From Paraburkholderia heleia NBRC 101817 (lineage in GTDB: Bacteria > Pseudomonadota > Gammaproteobacteria > Burkholderiales > Burkholderiaceae), in assembly GCF_000739775.1 (NCBI RefSeq), contig NZ_BBJH01000007.1, forward strand, positions 279,123-343,122: a stretch of 64,000 nucleotides of DNA. Reading direction: 5' to 3'. The notes beneath the pieces were generated by a model. The model did not search any database and had not been told where the DNA came from. It saw only the letters and a list, made by a program, of their open reading frames with translations. Shown here in pieces: positions 11,935-20,943 of the stretch; position 1 is the first letter of the stretch; each line of letters begins with the position of its first letter. The position numbers and the translations under genes were made by a program.

Positions 11935-12447
11935 TCAGGCGGGCACGAGCACCGTGTCGGCTTGCGCAAGCAGTCGGGGCTCCCCGAGCACGATCTCGTC
12001 GCAGTTCGGCTGTGTACCGCCGCGGTCGATCACCACGAAATCGCTCACGCGCCCGAAAGCGAGCAACGGGTGATGCCAGACGCCTTTGGCGTAATTGACG
12101 CCCTGCCCGCGCCCGGCCCAGAACGCGCGCAGCCCGGCCGGATCGAACGCGCCCGCAGGTGCGACCACCACCGCGTAGCCCGCGTCGCCGAGCGGCACGA
12201 ACGCCTGGCTGCCTAGCGGATGCCGCTCCATCATCGCGATCTCGACGGGCCACGCGCGCGGCTGGGCGCGAAACACGCTGACGATGGGCCGGCCGCCCGC
12301 CTCGTGCACGTCGATGGCGGCGAGATCGTGAAAGCGCTCGGTCGTGCCGCCGTTGATCGGAAAGTGGCGCGCGCCTTCGAGTTCGATGACGTCGCCGAAC
12401 GGCGCGAACGCCTCGCGCGTCAAGGGTTCCAGGTGCAGGATCTGCAT
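11935..12447 (-). CDS. allA: Ureidoglycolate lyase
   Basis: AllA splits ureidoglycolate into glyoxylate and urea, the final step in allantoin breakdown. The start at 12447 is fixed by GAGGAG 7 nt upstream and gives 170 residues ([20 protein letters not shown]), close to the E. coli enzyme (160). The cupin-like fold shows [16 protein letters not shown], the [15 protein letters not shown] metal/substrate region and the [10 protein letters not shown] motif. It lies 13 bp after allantoicase, so the two are one transcript with dctA. Confidence 0.94.
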   Translation of the reverse strand: MQILHLEPLTREAFAPFGDVIELEGARHFPINGGTTERFHDLAAIDVHEAGGRPIVSVFRAQPRAWPVEIAMMERHPLGSQAFVPLGDAGYAVVVAPAGAFDPAGLRAFWAGRGQGVNYAKGVWHHPLLAFGRVSDFVVIDRGGTQPNCDEIVLGEPRLLAQADTVLVPA

Positions 12448-12460
12448 CGCGGCTCCTCGC

Positions 12461-13480
12461 TCAGACCGGTTCGCCCCACAGGCGCAGGCGCGAGACGCCG
12501 CCGTCCGGAAAGATGTTGAAACGCACGTGCGTGACCGGGCCGAGCGCGGCAATCGCGCTCTCGAACACGTGCTGCTGGTCCATGTCGAGCTTTTGCTCGC
12601 CGAGCAGTTCCGGCCAGAACATCGCCTGGGTGACGAGCGAATCGTCGGTGCCGCCCGTCACGCTCGCCGCCTGCAGCGAGCAGCGGTCCGGGTAGTTGCC
12701 CTTGAAGTGCGCCGTGTCGACTTCGATCTTGCGGATGATGCCGGGCCGCGCAAGCGCGACGATGGCCCAGTCGTTGCCCGGTTCGCGGCGGCGCCGCGTT
12801 TCCCAGCCGTCGCCCATGTTCACGCCGCGGCCAGGCATCAGGATGGCGGAAGCGAGCCCGAAGTGCTGATTGTTGGCCGCGACGAGATACGCGCCGTTTT
12901 CGATCGCCGCGAGATCGACGAGGCTGCCGCGCTCCACCGTGACCCAGTCGCGCCGGGGCTGACCGTACACGCGCAGACGCGCGAGCCCGCCGTCGGGAAA
13001 GAGATTCACGCGCAGATGCGTGAACGCACGCGTATCGCTCACTTCGACGTAGTGGTGCTGGTTGCCCTGCAAGGTCGTCGCCGGGACGATGGTCTGCCAG
13101 TCGGCGGCGTCGCCGGGCGTTTCGTCGCCGCCCAGCTGCGCGTGGCACGCCTCGATCGAAGCCGCCGGCGGAAAGTTGCCCGTGAAGTGGCTCGTGTCGA
13201 GATCGAGGCCGCAAATCACGCCCGGGCGCGCGAGACGCACGATGCAGAAGTCGTGGCCCGTCGTGCGCTTGCGGCGCGTTTCCCAGCCGTCCATCCATTT
13301 GCCGTGATCGTCGTATTTGCCGGGGATGAAGACCGCGGGCTGCGGCTCGAGCATGCGCTCCTTCGGCGCGAAGAACTCGTCGCTCGCGAACAGCGCGCGG
13401 GCGCCCAGACGCGGATCGGCGAGGTTCATGTAGCGGCGCGTGAAGGCGGGAGCATTGGGGTCGAGAGTCGGAATGGCCAT
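12461..13480 (-). CDS. alc: Allantoicase
   Basis: Allantoicase hydrolyses allantoate to ureidoglycolate and urea. The 339-residue protein contains two tandem allantoicase repeats with jelly-roll folds. The paired signatures are GWETRRKR...[11 protein letters not shown] with [10 protein letters not shown] in the first repeat, and GWETRRRR...[11 protein letters not shown] with [10 protein letters not shown] in the second; each repeat ends in a NLFPDGG/NIFPDGG...RLR motif. It is 67 bp downstream of the dctA-type carrier and 13 bp upstream of allA, giving a compact allantoate-to-glyoxylate module. Allantoinase (allantoin to allantoate) is not in the window. Confidence 0.96.
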   Translation of the reverse strand: MAIPTLDPNAPAFTRRYMNLADPRLGARALFASDEFFAPKERMLEPQPAVFIPGKYDDHGKWMDGWETRRKRTTGHDFCIVRLARPGVICGLDLDTSHFTGNFPPAASIEACHAQLGGDETPGDAADWQTIVPATTLQGNQHHYVEVSDTRAFTHLRVNLFPDGGLARLRVYGQPRRDWVTVERGSLVDLAAIENGAYLVAANNQHFGLASAILMPGRGVNMGDGWETRRRREPGNDWAIVALARPGIIRKIEVDTAHFKGNYPDRCSLQAASVTGGTDDSLVTQAMFWPELLGEQKLDMDQQHVFESAIAALGPVTHVRFNIFPDGGVSRLRLWGEPV

Positions 13481-13547
13481 GATGGTGTCGAACGCTTGAG
13501 TTTGTCAGTTGATCGAAACAAAGCGGTGCGGTACACACCGCGTGGGT

Positions 13548-14891
13548 TCAGGCATGCGCGTGCTTGCCGCCGAGCGCGCTGTCTTCGCCATGCGCGGTGT
13601 CGGCATCGCTGTCGCCTGTGGGTACGTAGAGAAAGCCTTCGTCGAGGTTCAGCACGCGCCTCGCGCGCACCTTGTCGATGTCGTGCTCCCACACCGCGAC
13701 CACCACCGTCGCGACGCAGTTGCCGATCAGGTTGGTGAGCGCGCGGGCAATGCCGACGAACCAGTCCACCGGCAGGATCAGCACGAGGCCGAGCACCGGA
13801 ATCGCGGGAATGGCGGAAAGCGTGGCGGCGAGAATCACGATCGCCGAGCCGGGAATGCCGTGCGCGCCCTTCGAGGTGATGAGCGACACCAGCACGACCA
13901 CGATGAGGTCGTGCATCGACAGCGGCGTGTTGGTCGCCTGCGCGATGAAGATCACGGCGAGCGTGAGGTAGATCGAAAAGCCATCGAGATTGAACGAGTA
14001 GCCCGTCGGGATCACGAGGCCCACCGTGGAATCCTTCACGCCCATCCATTCGAGCTTGCGCATGACCTGCGGCAGCACGGCGTCGGACGAGGCGGTGCCG
14101 AGCACGATCGAGAGCTCTTCGCGCAGGTAGCGGATCAGCTTGAACACGCTGAAGCCCGCGAGGCGCATGACGATGCCGAGCACGAGCGCAACGAACACGA
14201 TGCAGCTGGCGTAGAACACGATCACGAGCAGCCCGAGTTGCTTGAGCGATGCCACGCCGTACGTACCGGTCGTGAACGCGATCGCACCGAGCACGCCGAG
14301 CGGCGCGAGCTTGATGATGAAGCCCATCACCCGGAAGAACACCTGCGCGAGTTCGTCGATCAGGCTGTTCACGCGCTGTGCCTTCGGGCCGAGCAGCGAG
14401 AGCGCGCTGCCGAACAGCACCGAGAACACGAGGATCTGCAGGATGTCGCCCTTCGCGAAGGCGTCGAAGGCGGTGTCGGGAATGATCTTCAGCAGGAAGC
14501 CCGCGGTGTCCTTCAGGCTCTTGGCGTGCTCGGTGTAGGTCGCCAGCGACGCGGCATCGAGCGAATGCAGATCCACGTTCATGCCGGCGCCCGGACGCGT
14601 GAGATACGCGAGCACGGCGCCGATCACGAGCGCGAGGGTCGTCATCGCCTCGAAGTACACCACCGACTTCAGGCCGACGCGGCCCACCTTCTTGAGGTCG
14701 CCCGCGTGGGCCATGCCGCTCACGACCACGCAGAACACAATGGGCCCGATCACCATCTTGATGAGCTTGAGAAAGCCGTCGCCGAGCGGGCGCAGCGACT
14801 GGGCGAAATGGGGAAACGCCGCGCCTGCCACGATGCCCAGTACGAGGGCGATCACCACGCGGCCAAACAGCGAATTGAAGAACTTCGTCAC
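13548..14891 (-). CDS. dctA: DctA-type C4-dicarboxylate/cation symporter heading the allantoate operon
   Basis: A 447-residue DAACS-family carrier that in its best-known form imports succinate, fumarate and malate with protons or sodium. Eight membrane spans and two re-entrant loops are indicated. Signatures include FLKLIKMVIGPIVFCVVVSG, a serine-rich ELSIVLGTASSDAVLPQVM loop, and PTGYSFNLDGFSIYLTLAVI. The start codon is GTG, supported by AAGGAGAAA 5 nt upstream. It is first in the operon with allantoicase and ureidoglycolate lyase and is divergent from a GntR regulator. Its substrate here could be a dicarboxylate, or a ureido acid such as allantoate; the latter is inference from context. Confidence 0.9.
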   Translation of the reverse strand: MTKFFNSLFGRVVIALVLGIVAGAAFPHFAQSLRPLGDGFLKLIKMVIGPIVFCVVVSGMAHAGDLKKVGRVGLKSVVYFEAMTTLALVIGAVLAYLTRPGAGMNVDLHSLDAASLATYTEHAKSLKDTAGFLLKIIPDTAFDAFAKGDILQILVFSVLFGSALSLLGPKAQRVNSLIDELAQVFFRVMGFIIKLAPLGVLGAIAFTTGTYGVASLKQLGLLVIVFYASCIVFVALVLGIVMRLAGFSVFKLIRYLREELSIVLGTASSDAVLPQVMRKLEWMGVKDSTVGLVIPTGYSFNLDGFSIYLTLAVIFIAQATNTPLSMHDLIVVVLVSLITSKGAHGIPGSAIVILAATLSAIPAIPVLGLVLILPVDWFVGIARALTNLIGNCVATVVVAVWEHDIDKVRARRVLNLDEGFLYVPTGDSDADTAHGEDSALGGKHAHA

Positions 14892-14986
14892 GACTTTCTC
14901 CTTTGCGGCCAGAGCTGGCGCTTGAGCGGCTTACTCTGGCTCCATGCAACGCACTAAGTGAGGGGGGAGCAGGCAACTGTTCTGAC

Positions 14987-14997
14987 TGGTCTGACCA
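14987..14997. promoter_or_regulatory. GntR/FadR-type operator, copy 1
   Basis: Perfect palindrome TGGTCTGACCA, extended by C and G to CTGGTCTGACCAG. It is nearest dctA, about 100 bp before its GTG start. FadR-subfamily GntR proteins bind TGGT-N-ACCA type sites. Confidence 0.75.
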
Positions 14998-15070
14998 GCA
15001 CTGTTATGGCGGATAGTAGAAAGCCGATATACCGGAGTCAAGGTTGGGAAGTGCGGTGTTTACCCTTGTG

Positions 15071-15081
15071 CGGTCTGACCA
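15071..15081. promoter_or_regulatory. GntR/FadR-type operator, copy 2
   Basis: CGGTCTGACCA: the core GGTCTGACC is identical to copy 1 and lies in the middle of the divergent region. Confidence 0.72.
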
Positions 15082-15171
15082 GTTTGCGGGCCGGAGCGCT
15101 ACGCCTTATCCGGCGGCACGCGGGCGTTGACACGATGCATCATGCGGGTGCGCTGGGCAGGACTACAATAC

Positions 15172-15182
15172 CGGTCAGACCA
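15172..15182. promoter_or_regulatory. GntR/FadR-type operator, copy 3
   Basis: CGGTCAGACCA: the same core with the central base changed. It ends 24 bp before the regulator's start codon, a position suited to autorepression. Confidence 0.72.
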
Positions 15183-15206
15183 CGCGAATGCTGCCCGCGC
15201 CATCCG

Positions 15207-15932
15207 ATGAAGAACGTCCCGCACACCGTCACCGACGCCGCCGTCGCCACGATCCGCGAACGGATCGAGGGCGGCCTGTATCCGGTCGGCAGCCTGCTGC
15301 CGGCGCAGCGGCAGCTTTCCGGGGAACTGGCGATCAGCCGCGCGTCGCTGCGCGAAGCGCTCTCGACGCTCGAAGCGCTCGGCATGCTGTCGATCCGCGC
15401 CGGCAAAGGTGTGTACGTGACGAGCGCGCAGGCCACGAATGCTCACCCGTGGCGCTTCGCCGATCAGTCGTCGCTGCCCGACACCTACCAGATGCGCTAC
15501 GCGCTCGAAGGCTTCGCCGCGCGCATGGCGGCGCTCGCCATCTCCGACGCCGACGTCGCGTGGCTCGAAGCGAACACCGAGGCGTTGCACGGCGCCCTCG
15601 CCTGCGACGAACTCGACGAAGCCGCGCAGCTCGACTTCGAATTCCACATGCGGATCGTGAACCTCGCCGGCAATGCAGCGATCGAATCGATCCTGCGCAG
15701 CAGCGCCGACATCATGAAAGAGAGCCAGCGCATGCCGTTCTACCGGCGCGAGCGCGTGCTCTCCACGCATCGCGAGCACGTCCTGATCGTGGCGGCGCTG
15801 AAGGCGCGCGACCCGGCGGCGGCCGGCGAGGCGATCGAGGCGCACATCGCCAACGCGGCACAACGCGCGGGCGTGTACTTCCCCACTCCGCCCGCGTTCG
15901 CCGCCGCGTCCCAAAGCGCCATCGAAAAATAA
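15207..15932 (+). CDS. GntR-family regulator, FadR subfamily
   Basis: A 241-residue regulator with an N-terminal winged helix (about 5-70: AAVATIRERIEGGLYPVGSL, LSGELAISRASLREALSTLE, then the wing) and a C-terminal FCD domain (about 85-220) with the conserved D-x-x-x-H pair in DFEFHMRIVNLAGN and a later His in STHREHVLIV. FCD domains bind metal and small carboxylates. It is divergent from the dctA-alc-allA operon and very probably its repressor, with an allantoin-pathway carboxylate as effector (inference). The start at 15207 matches the usual domain start, but its ribosome site is weak. Confidence 0.9.
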   Translation: MKNVPHTVTDAAVATIRERIEGGLYPVGSLLPAQRQLSGELAISRASLREALSTLEALGMLSIRAGKGVYVTSAQATNAHPWRFADQSSLPDTYQMRYALEGFAARMAALAISDADVAWLEANTEALHGALACDELDEAAQLDFEFHMRIVNLAGNAAIESILRSSADIMKESQRMPFYRRERVLSTHREHVLIVAALKARDPAAAGEAIEAHIANAAQRAGVYFPTPPAFAAASQSAIEK

Positions 15933-15938
15933 GGACAA

Positions 15939-15965
15939 AAAAAACCGCTCCGAGGAGCGGTTTTT
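15939..15965. terminator. Bidirectional terminator between gntR and gap
   Basis: Stem AAAAACCGCTCC / GGAGCGGTTTTT around a tiny loop, with A- and T-tracts on the two flanks. It serves the plus-strand regulator and the minus-strand gap gene, which converge here. Confidence 0.9.
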
Positions 15966-15984
15966 CATGCGGCGCAGAGCGTGC

Positions 15985-16995
15985 TTACTTCGCGTTCGCG
16001 AAAGCCACAGCCGTGTCCAGCATGCGGTTCGAGAAGCCCCACTCGTTGTCGTACCAGCTCGACACCTTCACGAGACGGCCCGAGACCTTTGTGAGCGTGG
16101 CGTCGAACGTCGACGATGCCGGGTTGTGGTTGAAGTCGACCGACACCAGCGGTGCGTCGTTGTAGCCCAGGATGCCCTTGAGCGCGCCTTCCGAAGCTTC
16201 CTTCATGATGGCGTTGACTTCTTCGACCGTCGTGTCGCGTTTGGCGATGAACGACAGGTCGACGATCGACACGTTGATGGTCGGCACGCGAATCGCGTAG
16301 CCGTCCAGCTTGCCGTTCAGTTCCGGCAGCACGAGGCCGACAGCCGAAGCCGCGCCCGTCTTGGTCGGGATCTGGCTGTGCGTGGCCGAGCGCGCGCGGC
16401 GCAGGTCTTCGTGATACACGTCGGTCAGAACCTGGTCGTTCGTGTACGCGTGAATCGTCGTCATCAGGCCGGTTTCGAGGCCGATCTTGTCGTTCAGCGG
16501 CTTGACGAGCGGTGCCAGGCAGTTGGTCGTGCACGATGCGTTCGAGATGACCGTGTGTTCGGCCTTCAGCACGTTGTGGTTCACGCCGTAGACGATGGTC
16601 GCGTCGACGTCCTTACCGCCCGGCGCCGAGATGATGACCTTCTTCGCGCCACCCTTGATGTGCGCGCTCGCCTTTTCCTTGGTCGTGAAGAAGCCCGTGC
16701 ACTCCATCACGACGTCGACGCCCAGCTCGCCCCACGGCAGTTCGGCCGGGTTGCGGTTGGCCAGCACGCGGATCTTGTCGCCGTTCACGACGAGGTAGTC
16801 GCCGTCCACCGTCACTTCACCGGGGAACTTGCCGTGTGCCGTGTCGTATTGCGTCAGATGCGCGTTGGTCTTCGCGTCACCCAGGTCGTTGATCGCAACG
16901 ATCTGGATGTCGTGCTTCTTGCCGTTCTCGTAGAACGCGCGAAGCGTGTTACGGCCGATGCGGCCGTAGCCATTGATAGCGACGCGAATGGTCAT
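15985..16995 (-). CDS. gap: Glyceraldehyde-3-phosphate dehydrogenase, type I
   Basis: GAPDH oxidatively phosphorylates glyceraldehyde-3-phosphate to 1,3-bisphosphoglycerate with NAD. The 336-residue product from 16995 starts [20 protein letters not shown] and carries the catalytic C155 in [12 protein letters not shown], then the HAYTNDQ motif and the [14 protein letters not shown]-terminal segment. AGGAGA lies 6 nt before the ATG. It is 137 bp downstream of transketolase on the same strand, a common pairing in Burkholderia. Confidence 0.98.
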   Translation of the reverse strand: MTIRVAINGYGRIGRNTLRAFYENGKKHDIQIVAINDLGDAKTNAHLTQYDTAHGKFPGEVTVDGDYLVVNGDKIRVLANRNPAELPWGELGVDVVMECTGFFTTKEKASAHIKGGAKKVIISAPGGKDVDATIVYGVNHNVLKAEHTVISNASCTTNCLAPLVKPLNDKIGLETGLMTTIHAYTNDQVLTDVYHEDLRRARSATHSQIPTKTGAASAVGLVLPELNGKLDGYAIRVPTINVSIVDLSFIAKRDTTVEEVNAIMKEASEGALKGILGYNDAPLVSVDFNHNPASSTFDATLTKVSGRLVKVSSWYDNEWGFSNRMLDTAVAFANAK

Positions 16996-17087
16996 GGTTG
17001 ATCTCCTGAGGGCTGAAAAATTCTGAAACCAGTGCTGTGCTGGCGCCGACACCGGGCTGGGGCGGCCCGGCGGGGCGCGTAAGGCAG

Positions 17088-17122
17088 CGGGCCCGCCGGA
17101 TCTTGCCGATCAGGCGGGCCCG
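17088..17122 (-). terminator. Strong hairpin after transketolase
   Basis: Perfect 10-bp arms CGGGCCCGCC / GGCGGGCCCG with a 15-nt loop, beginning 11 bp after the tkt stop. There is no T-run behind it on the minus strand, so it may be a pause, a 3' stabiliser between tkt and gap, or a partial terminator. Confidence 0.5.
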
Positions 17123-17132
17123 TTACGCATGC

Positions 17133-19175
17133 CTAGTTGTCGAGCGCGGCCTTGGCCGTCGCGACGACATGATCGACCGTGAAGCCGAAGTGCTTGAACA
17201 GCACGCCAGCCGGGGCCGATTCGCCGAACGTGTCGATGCCGACCACACCGCCTTCGAGGCCCACGTACTTGCGCCAGAAGTCGGTCACGCCGGCTTCGAT
17301 CGCGACACGGCGCACGCCCTTGGGCAGCACGCGCTCGCGGTATTCGGCGTCCTGCTTGTCGAACACGTTGGTCGACGGCATGGACACCACGCGGGCGCCG
17401 ATGCCTTCGCGCTGCAGCGCTTCGACGGCCTTCATCGCCAGTTCGACTTCCGAGCCCGTGGCGATCAGGATGATCTTGCGGCTCGGGATGTCGTCGTTCC
17501 AGTCCTTGAGCACGTAACCGCCCTTGGCGATGTTCGCGATCTGGGCGTCGGTGCGCTCGTTGAACTGCAGGTTCTGGCGGCTGAAGATCAGCGACGACGG
17601 GCCGTGATGCGCGATCGATTCGGTCCAGGCCACCGCGGTTTCCACGGTGTCGGCCGGACGCCAGAGCGTCATGTTCGGGATCAGGCGCAGGCTTGCGACC
17701 TGCTCGATCGACTGGTGCGTCGGGCCGTCTTCGCCGAGGCCGATCGAGTCGTGCGTGAACACGAAGATCGACGGGCACTTCATCAGCGCGGCCACGCGCA
17801 GCGCGTTGCGGCTGTAGTCCGAGAACGTGAGGAACGTGCCGCCGAACGCCTTGTAGCCGCCGTGCAGGTTGAGGCCGTTGAGCGCCGCGCTCATGCCGAA
17901 CTCGCGCACGCCGTAGTTGATGTGGTTGCCCCACTGGATGCCGGTCTCGCCGGCCTTGGCGGCGCGCACGGGCTTCGAAGCCTTCCAGTTGGTGAGGTTC
18001 GAGCCGGTCAGGTCGGCCGAGCCGCCCAGCAGTTCGGGCAGTGCCGCGGCGAGGCCTTCGATGGCCTGCTGCGAAGCCTTGCGCGTCGCAACGGTTTCCT
18101 TGCGCGAATCGGCGCCGGCGACGATTGCGGCGGCCTTCTGCGCCCAGTCGGCGGGCAGCTTGTGCGCCATGCGGCGCTCGAACTCGGCGGCTTCGGCCGG
18201 GTACTTCGACTGGTACGCGGCGAACTGCTCGTTCCATGCGGCTTCGAACTTCGCACCGGCGTCCTTCGCGTCCCAGTCTGCGTAGACTTCCTGCGGCAGC
18301 GTGAACGGCTCCCACTTCCAGCCCGCGGCTTCGCGCCACTTGGCGATTTCTTCGGCGCCGAGCGCCGCGCCGTGCACGTCGTGGCCGCCTTGCTTGGTGG
18401 GCGCGCCTTTGCCGATGATGGTCTTGCAGCAGATCAGCGTGGGCTTGTCCGAGGCCCTGGCCTTCTGGATGGCCGCGTCGACCGCGTCCACGTCATGGCC
18501 GTCCACGTGCGGGATCACGTTCCAGCCGTAGGCTTCGAAGCGCTCCGGCGTGTTGTCGTGGAACCAGTTGACCACGTCGCCGTCGATCGAAATGCCGTTG
18601 TCGTCGTACAGCGCGATCAGCTTGTTCAGCTTGAGCGTGCCGGCGAGCGAGCAGGCTTCGTGCGAGATGCCTTCCATCAGGCAGCCGTCGCCGAGGAACA
18701 CGTACGTGTGGTGATCGACGATCTTCGCGTCGGCCTTGTTGAACTCCGCGGCGAGCAGCGCTTCGGCCAGCGCCATGCCGACCGCGTTCGCCAGCCCCTG
18801 GCCCAGCGGGCCCGTGGTCGTCTCGACACCCGGCGTGATGCCGAACTCGGGGTGGCCCGGCGTTTTCGAGTGCAGCTGACGGAAGTTCTTCAGTTCCGCC
18901 ATCGGCAGGTCGTAGCCCGTCAGGTGCAGCAGCGAGTACAGCAGCATCGAGCCGTGGCCGTTCGACAACACGAAGCGGTCGCGGTCGCTCCAGAGCGGGT
19001 TCGTCGGGTTATGGCGCAGATGACGCGACCACAGCGCAACGGCGATCTCGGCCATGCCCATCGGCATGCCGGGGTGACCGGAGTTCGCTTGCTGAACGGC
19101 GTCCATGGACAGCGCACGAATGGCGTTGGCCATCAACTGGGTGGTAGCGGGGGAGGCGGAGGACGAGGTCGTCAT
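17133..19175 (-). CDS. tktA: Transketolase
   Basis: This thiamine-diphosphate enzyme moves two-carbon units in the pentose phosphate pathway. The 680-residue product from 19175 ([20 protein letters not shown]) has the N-terminal ThDP domain with [20 protein letters not shown] and the [13 protein letters not shown] cofactor motif, the pyrimidine domain with [14 protein letters not shown], and the C-terminal domain. Length agrees with E. coli TktA (663). It is upstream of gap and divergent from speE. A TAGAAT element on the minus strand at 19356-19361 is a candidate -10 box. Confidence 0.97.
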   Translation of the reverse strand: MTTSSSASPATTQLMANAIRALSMDAVQQANSGHPGMPMGMAEIAVALWSRHLRHNPTNPLWSDRDRFVLSNGHGSMLLYSLLHLTGYDLPMAELKNFRQLHSKTPGHPEFGITPGVETTTGPLGQGLANAVGMALAEALLAAEFNKADAKIVDHHTYVFLGDGCLMEGISHEACSLAGTLKLNKLIALYDDNGISIDGDVVNWFHDNTPERFEAYGWNVIPHVDGHDVDAVDAAIQKARASDKPTLICCKTIIGKGAPTKQGGHDVHGAALGAEEIAKWREAAGWKWEPFTLPQEVYADWDAKDAGAKFEAAWNEQFAAYQSKYPAEAAEFERRMAHKLPADWAQKAAAIVAGADSRKETVATRKASQQAIEGLAAALPELLGGSADLTGSNLTNWKASKPVRAAKAGETGIQWGNHINYGVREFGMSAALNGLNLHGGYKAFGGTFLTFSDYSRNALRVAALMKCPSIFVFTHDSIGLGEDGPTHQSIEQVASLRLIPNMTLWRPADTVETAVAWTESIAHHGPSSLIFSRQNLQFNERTDAQIANIAKGGYVLKDWNDDIPSRKIILIATGSEVELAMKAVEALQREGIGARVVSMPSTNVFDKQDAEYRERVLPKGVRRVAIEAGVTDFWRKYVGLEGGVVGIDTFGESAPAGVLFKHFGFTVDHVVATAKAALDN

Positions 19176-19542
19176 GTCGAGTCCGGAAGTGTGCAAAAAG
19201 CGGCGTGGGCGGCGCAGGTCGCGAACAGCGCAAACGGCGGGCGCACACAGCAGCGCGGGGGTCCGGAAGCTCGGCAAATCGCCCGCTCAGGCGCACATGC
19301 GGCGCCAGGAGACGCGAAACGGCCGGAGCAAACGGAGAGGGCTGCAAAGCGAAATATTCTAGCAGATCGTGGGGACTACCCCTGCCTCCAGGGCGCGGCG
19401 AATGTGCCGTGCGCGCCTTTGTCTCCTCGTCGTCTTCTGTCGCGGCCGGGCACGCTTCGCGCCCCCTATAATGTCGCTGTTGGCCCCATTTTCTGTGCGA
19501 TTTTCGCGTGCTCCGGCGCGCCAGCAGCGCATCTCGACCTCC
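19176..19542. other. Divergent region between tkt and speE
   Basis: A 367-bp region without a credible separate gene. On the minus strand TAGAAT (19356-19361) may serve tkt. On the plus strand TATAAT (19467-19472) is a consensus -10 box that overlaps the ATG at 19471; if it is the promoter, speE must start at the downstream GTG. No strong -35 was seen for either. Confidence 0.5.
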
Positions 19543-20406
19543 GTGACCGACTCCCTCCTCTTCCATCCTGCGGCAGACGCGCTCTACGGCTTCCCGGGCG
19601 CGCGCCGCCTCGCCGCGGCCGATACGCCGTGGCAGCGCATCGAGGTGTGGGACACGCCGCAACTGGGCTGTCTCTTCACGCTGGACGGCCGCCCGATGAC
19701 GTCCGCCGGCGACGAGTTCATCTATCACGAGTGCATGACGCACCCGGCCGCGCTCACGCATCCCGCGCCGCGCGCGGCGCTCGTGCTGGGCGGCGGCGAC
19801 GGCGGCGCGGCGCGCCAGTTGTTGCGCCACCCGCCGATCGGGCGCATCGTCGTGGCCGAACTGGACCCCGACGTGGTGCGCCTGACGGGCGACTATTTGC
19901 CCGAAGTGCGCGGCGGGGCCTTCGAGGACCCGCGCGTGGAACTCGTGATCGGCGACGCAGCCGCGTTTGTCGCCTCCGCGCAGGATCGTTTCGACCTCGT
20001 CGTATTCGATCTGACGCCGCCGGATTCGCCGGCTGCGGGGCTCTACACGCCGGCGTTCTACGCCGCGCTCAAGCGCGTGATGAGCGCCGATGCCCTCGTC
20101 TCGCTCCATCTGGGCTCGCCGTTCCATCATGCGCAGCGCGTGGGCGCGCTGCTCGGCGGACTGCGCGAGGCCTTCGCCGTCGTGCGGCCGCTGGCCGCCT
20201 ACGTGCCGCTCTACGGCTCGCTCTGGCTCATGGCGATCGCGAGCGACGCGCTCGACCCGGCCGACGTCGACGAGACCACGCTGCAGGCGCGGGCAGCCAG
20301 GCGGCAGCTCGAGGGCTTGCGCTACTACGACCCGCGACTGCACGCGGCCCTCTTAAAAGGTTCATGGGCGGCCCGCGATAAACTAGGCGAATTCCTGCAA
20401 CGCTAG
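19543..20406 (+). CDS. speE: Polyamine aminopropyltransferase (spermidine synthase)
   Basis: SpeE transfers the aminopropyl group of decarboxylated SAM to putrescine. The frame is open further upstream (ATG at 19471), but GTG 19543 gives 287 residues starting VTDSLLFHPAADALYGFPGA, the family length. A TATAAT box covering the upstream ATG argues for the shorter form. Motifs are GDEFIYHECMTHPA, the SAM-type loop VLGGGDGGAARQLL, ELDPDVV, and the catalytic-Asp region FDLVVFDLTPPDSP. In E. coli the last is SDCTDP, so the substrate pocket differs somewhat and other aminopropyl acceptors are possible. Confidence 0.88.
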   Translation: MTDSLLFHPAADALYGFPGARRLAAADTPWQRIEVWDTPQLGCLFTLDGRPMTSAGDEFIYHECMTHPAALTHPAPRAALVLGGGDGGAARQLLRHPPIGRIVVAELDPDVVRLTGDYLPEVRGGAFEDPRVELVIGDAAAFVASAQDRFDLVVFDLTPPDSPAAGLYTPAFYAALKRVMSADALVSLHLGSPFHHAQRVGALLGGLREAFAVVRPLAAYVPLYGSLWLMAIASDALDPADVDETTLQARAARRQLEGLRYYDPRLHAALLKGSWAARDKLGEFLQR

Positions 20407-20510
20407 TGGTCCTGCCCGTGGAGAATGGCGGTCCCAGGCGTTTTTGTCATGTGCGCCCTGGCCAGGAGCGGCATGGCACTTCATCCGAACCGCGAATCTG
20501 GAGAGACTCG

Positions 20511-20924
20511 ATGACCGCACCCCGTCCTGCCGGCGTGCCGTGGCTGACCCCGTATCTGACGGTGCGCGACGCGCGGGCGTCGATGGACTTCTACCGGTCA
20601 GCGCTCGGTTTTGCGGTACGCGACAGCGTGGAGGACGACGGCGCGATCATGCACGTGGAAATGACTTACCACGATCAGCTGATCGTGATGTTCGCGCCGG
20701 AAGGCGCCTTTGGTTCGACGGCGCGCACGCCCAAAAGCGCACAAACCATCGCACCGCAATCTTTTTATCTGTATGTCGACGATGTCGACGCGGTTTATGC
20801 GCGGGCGCTCGAAGCCGGCGCGAAATCGCTGAGCGAGCCACAGGACCAGTTCTGGGGGGACCGTTTCGCGCAGGTCGAAGACCTCGACGGTTACCGCTGG
20901 GCGCTGGCTCGGCACTTGTCCTGA
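20511..20924 (+). CDS. VOC (glyoxalase/bleomycin-resistance) family protein
   Basis: A 137-residue single-domain protein with paired beta-alpha-beta-beta-beta modules: TPYLTVRDARASMDFYRSAL at the N-terminus and FYLYVDDVDAVYARALEAGA in the second half, ending in an ED-x-DG-Y-x-W motif (EDLDGYRWALARH). This C-terminus resembles PhnB-like and uncharacterised glyoxalase-fold enzymes. The start at 20511 has GGAGAG 5 nt upstream. It lies 4 bp from the longest possible rsmE frame, so the two may be co-transcribed. The substrate is unknown. Confidence 0.88.
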   Translation: MTAPRPAGVPWLTPYLTVRDARASMDFYRSALGFAVRDSVEDDGAIMHVEMTYHDQLIVMFAPEGAFGSTARTPKSAQTIAPQSFYLYVDDVDAVYARALEAGAKSLSEPQDQFWGDRFAQVEDLDGYRWALARHLS

Positions 20925-20943
20925 TTCAATGAGAAATAGTTCT

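Larger units (their letters stand above)
14892..15206. other. Divergent control region of dctA-alc-allA and the GntR regulator
   Basis: A 315-bp intergenic region between two divergent starts. It holds three near-identical palindromes of the GGTC-N-GACC type, listed separately, spaced 84-101 bp apart centre to centre. Such spacing allows looping or joint repression of both promoters by one dimeric GntR protein. No clear -35/-10 pair was assigned. Confidence 0.75.

Noticed and set aside
17037..20381. Very long open frame on the plus strand (1114 codons) across transketolase
   Set aside because: It is opposite to the clear tkt gene and is composed of Arg/Val/Ala/His-rich sequence with no family features; such frames are common in GC-rich DNA.
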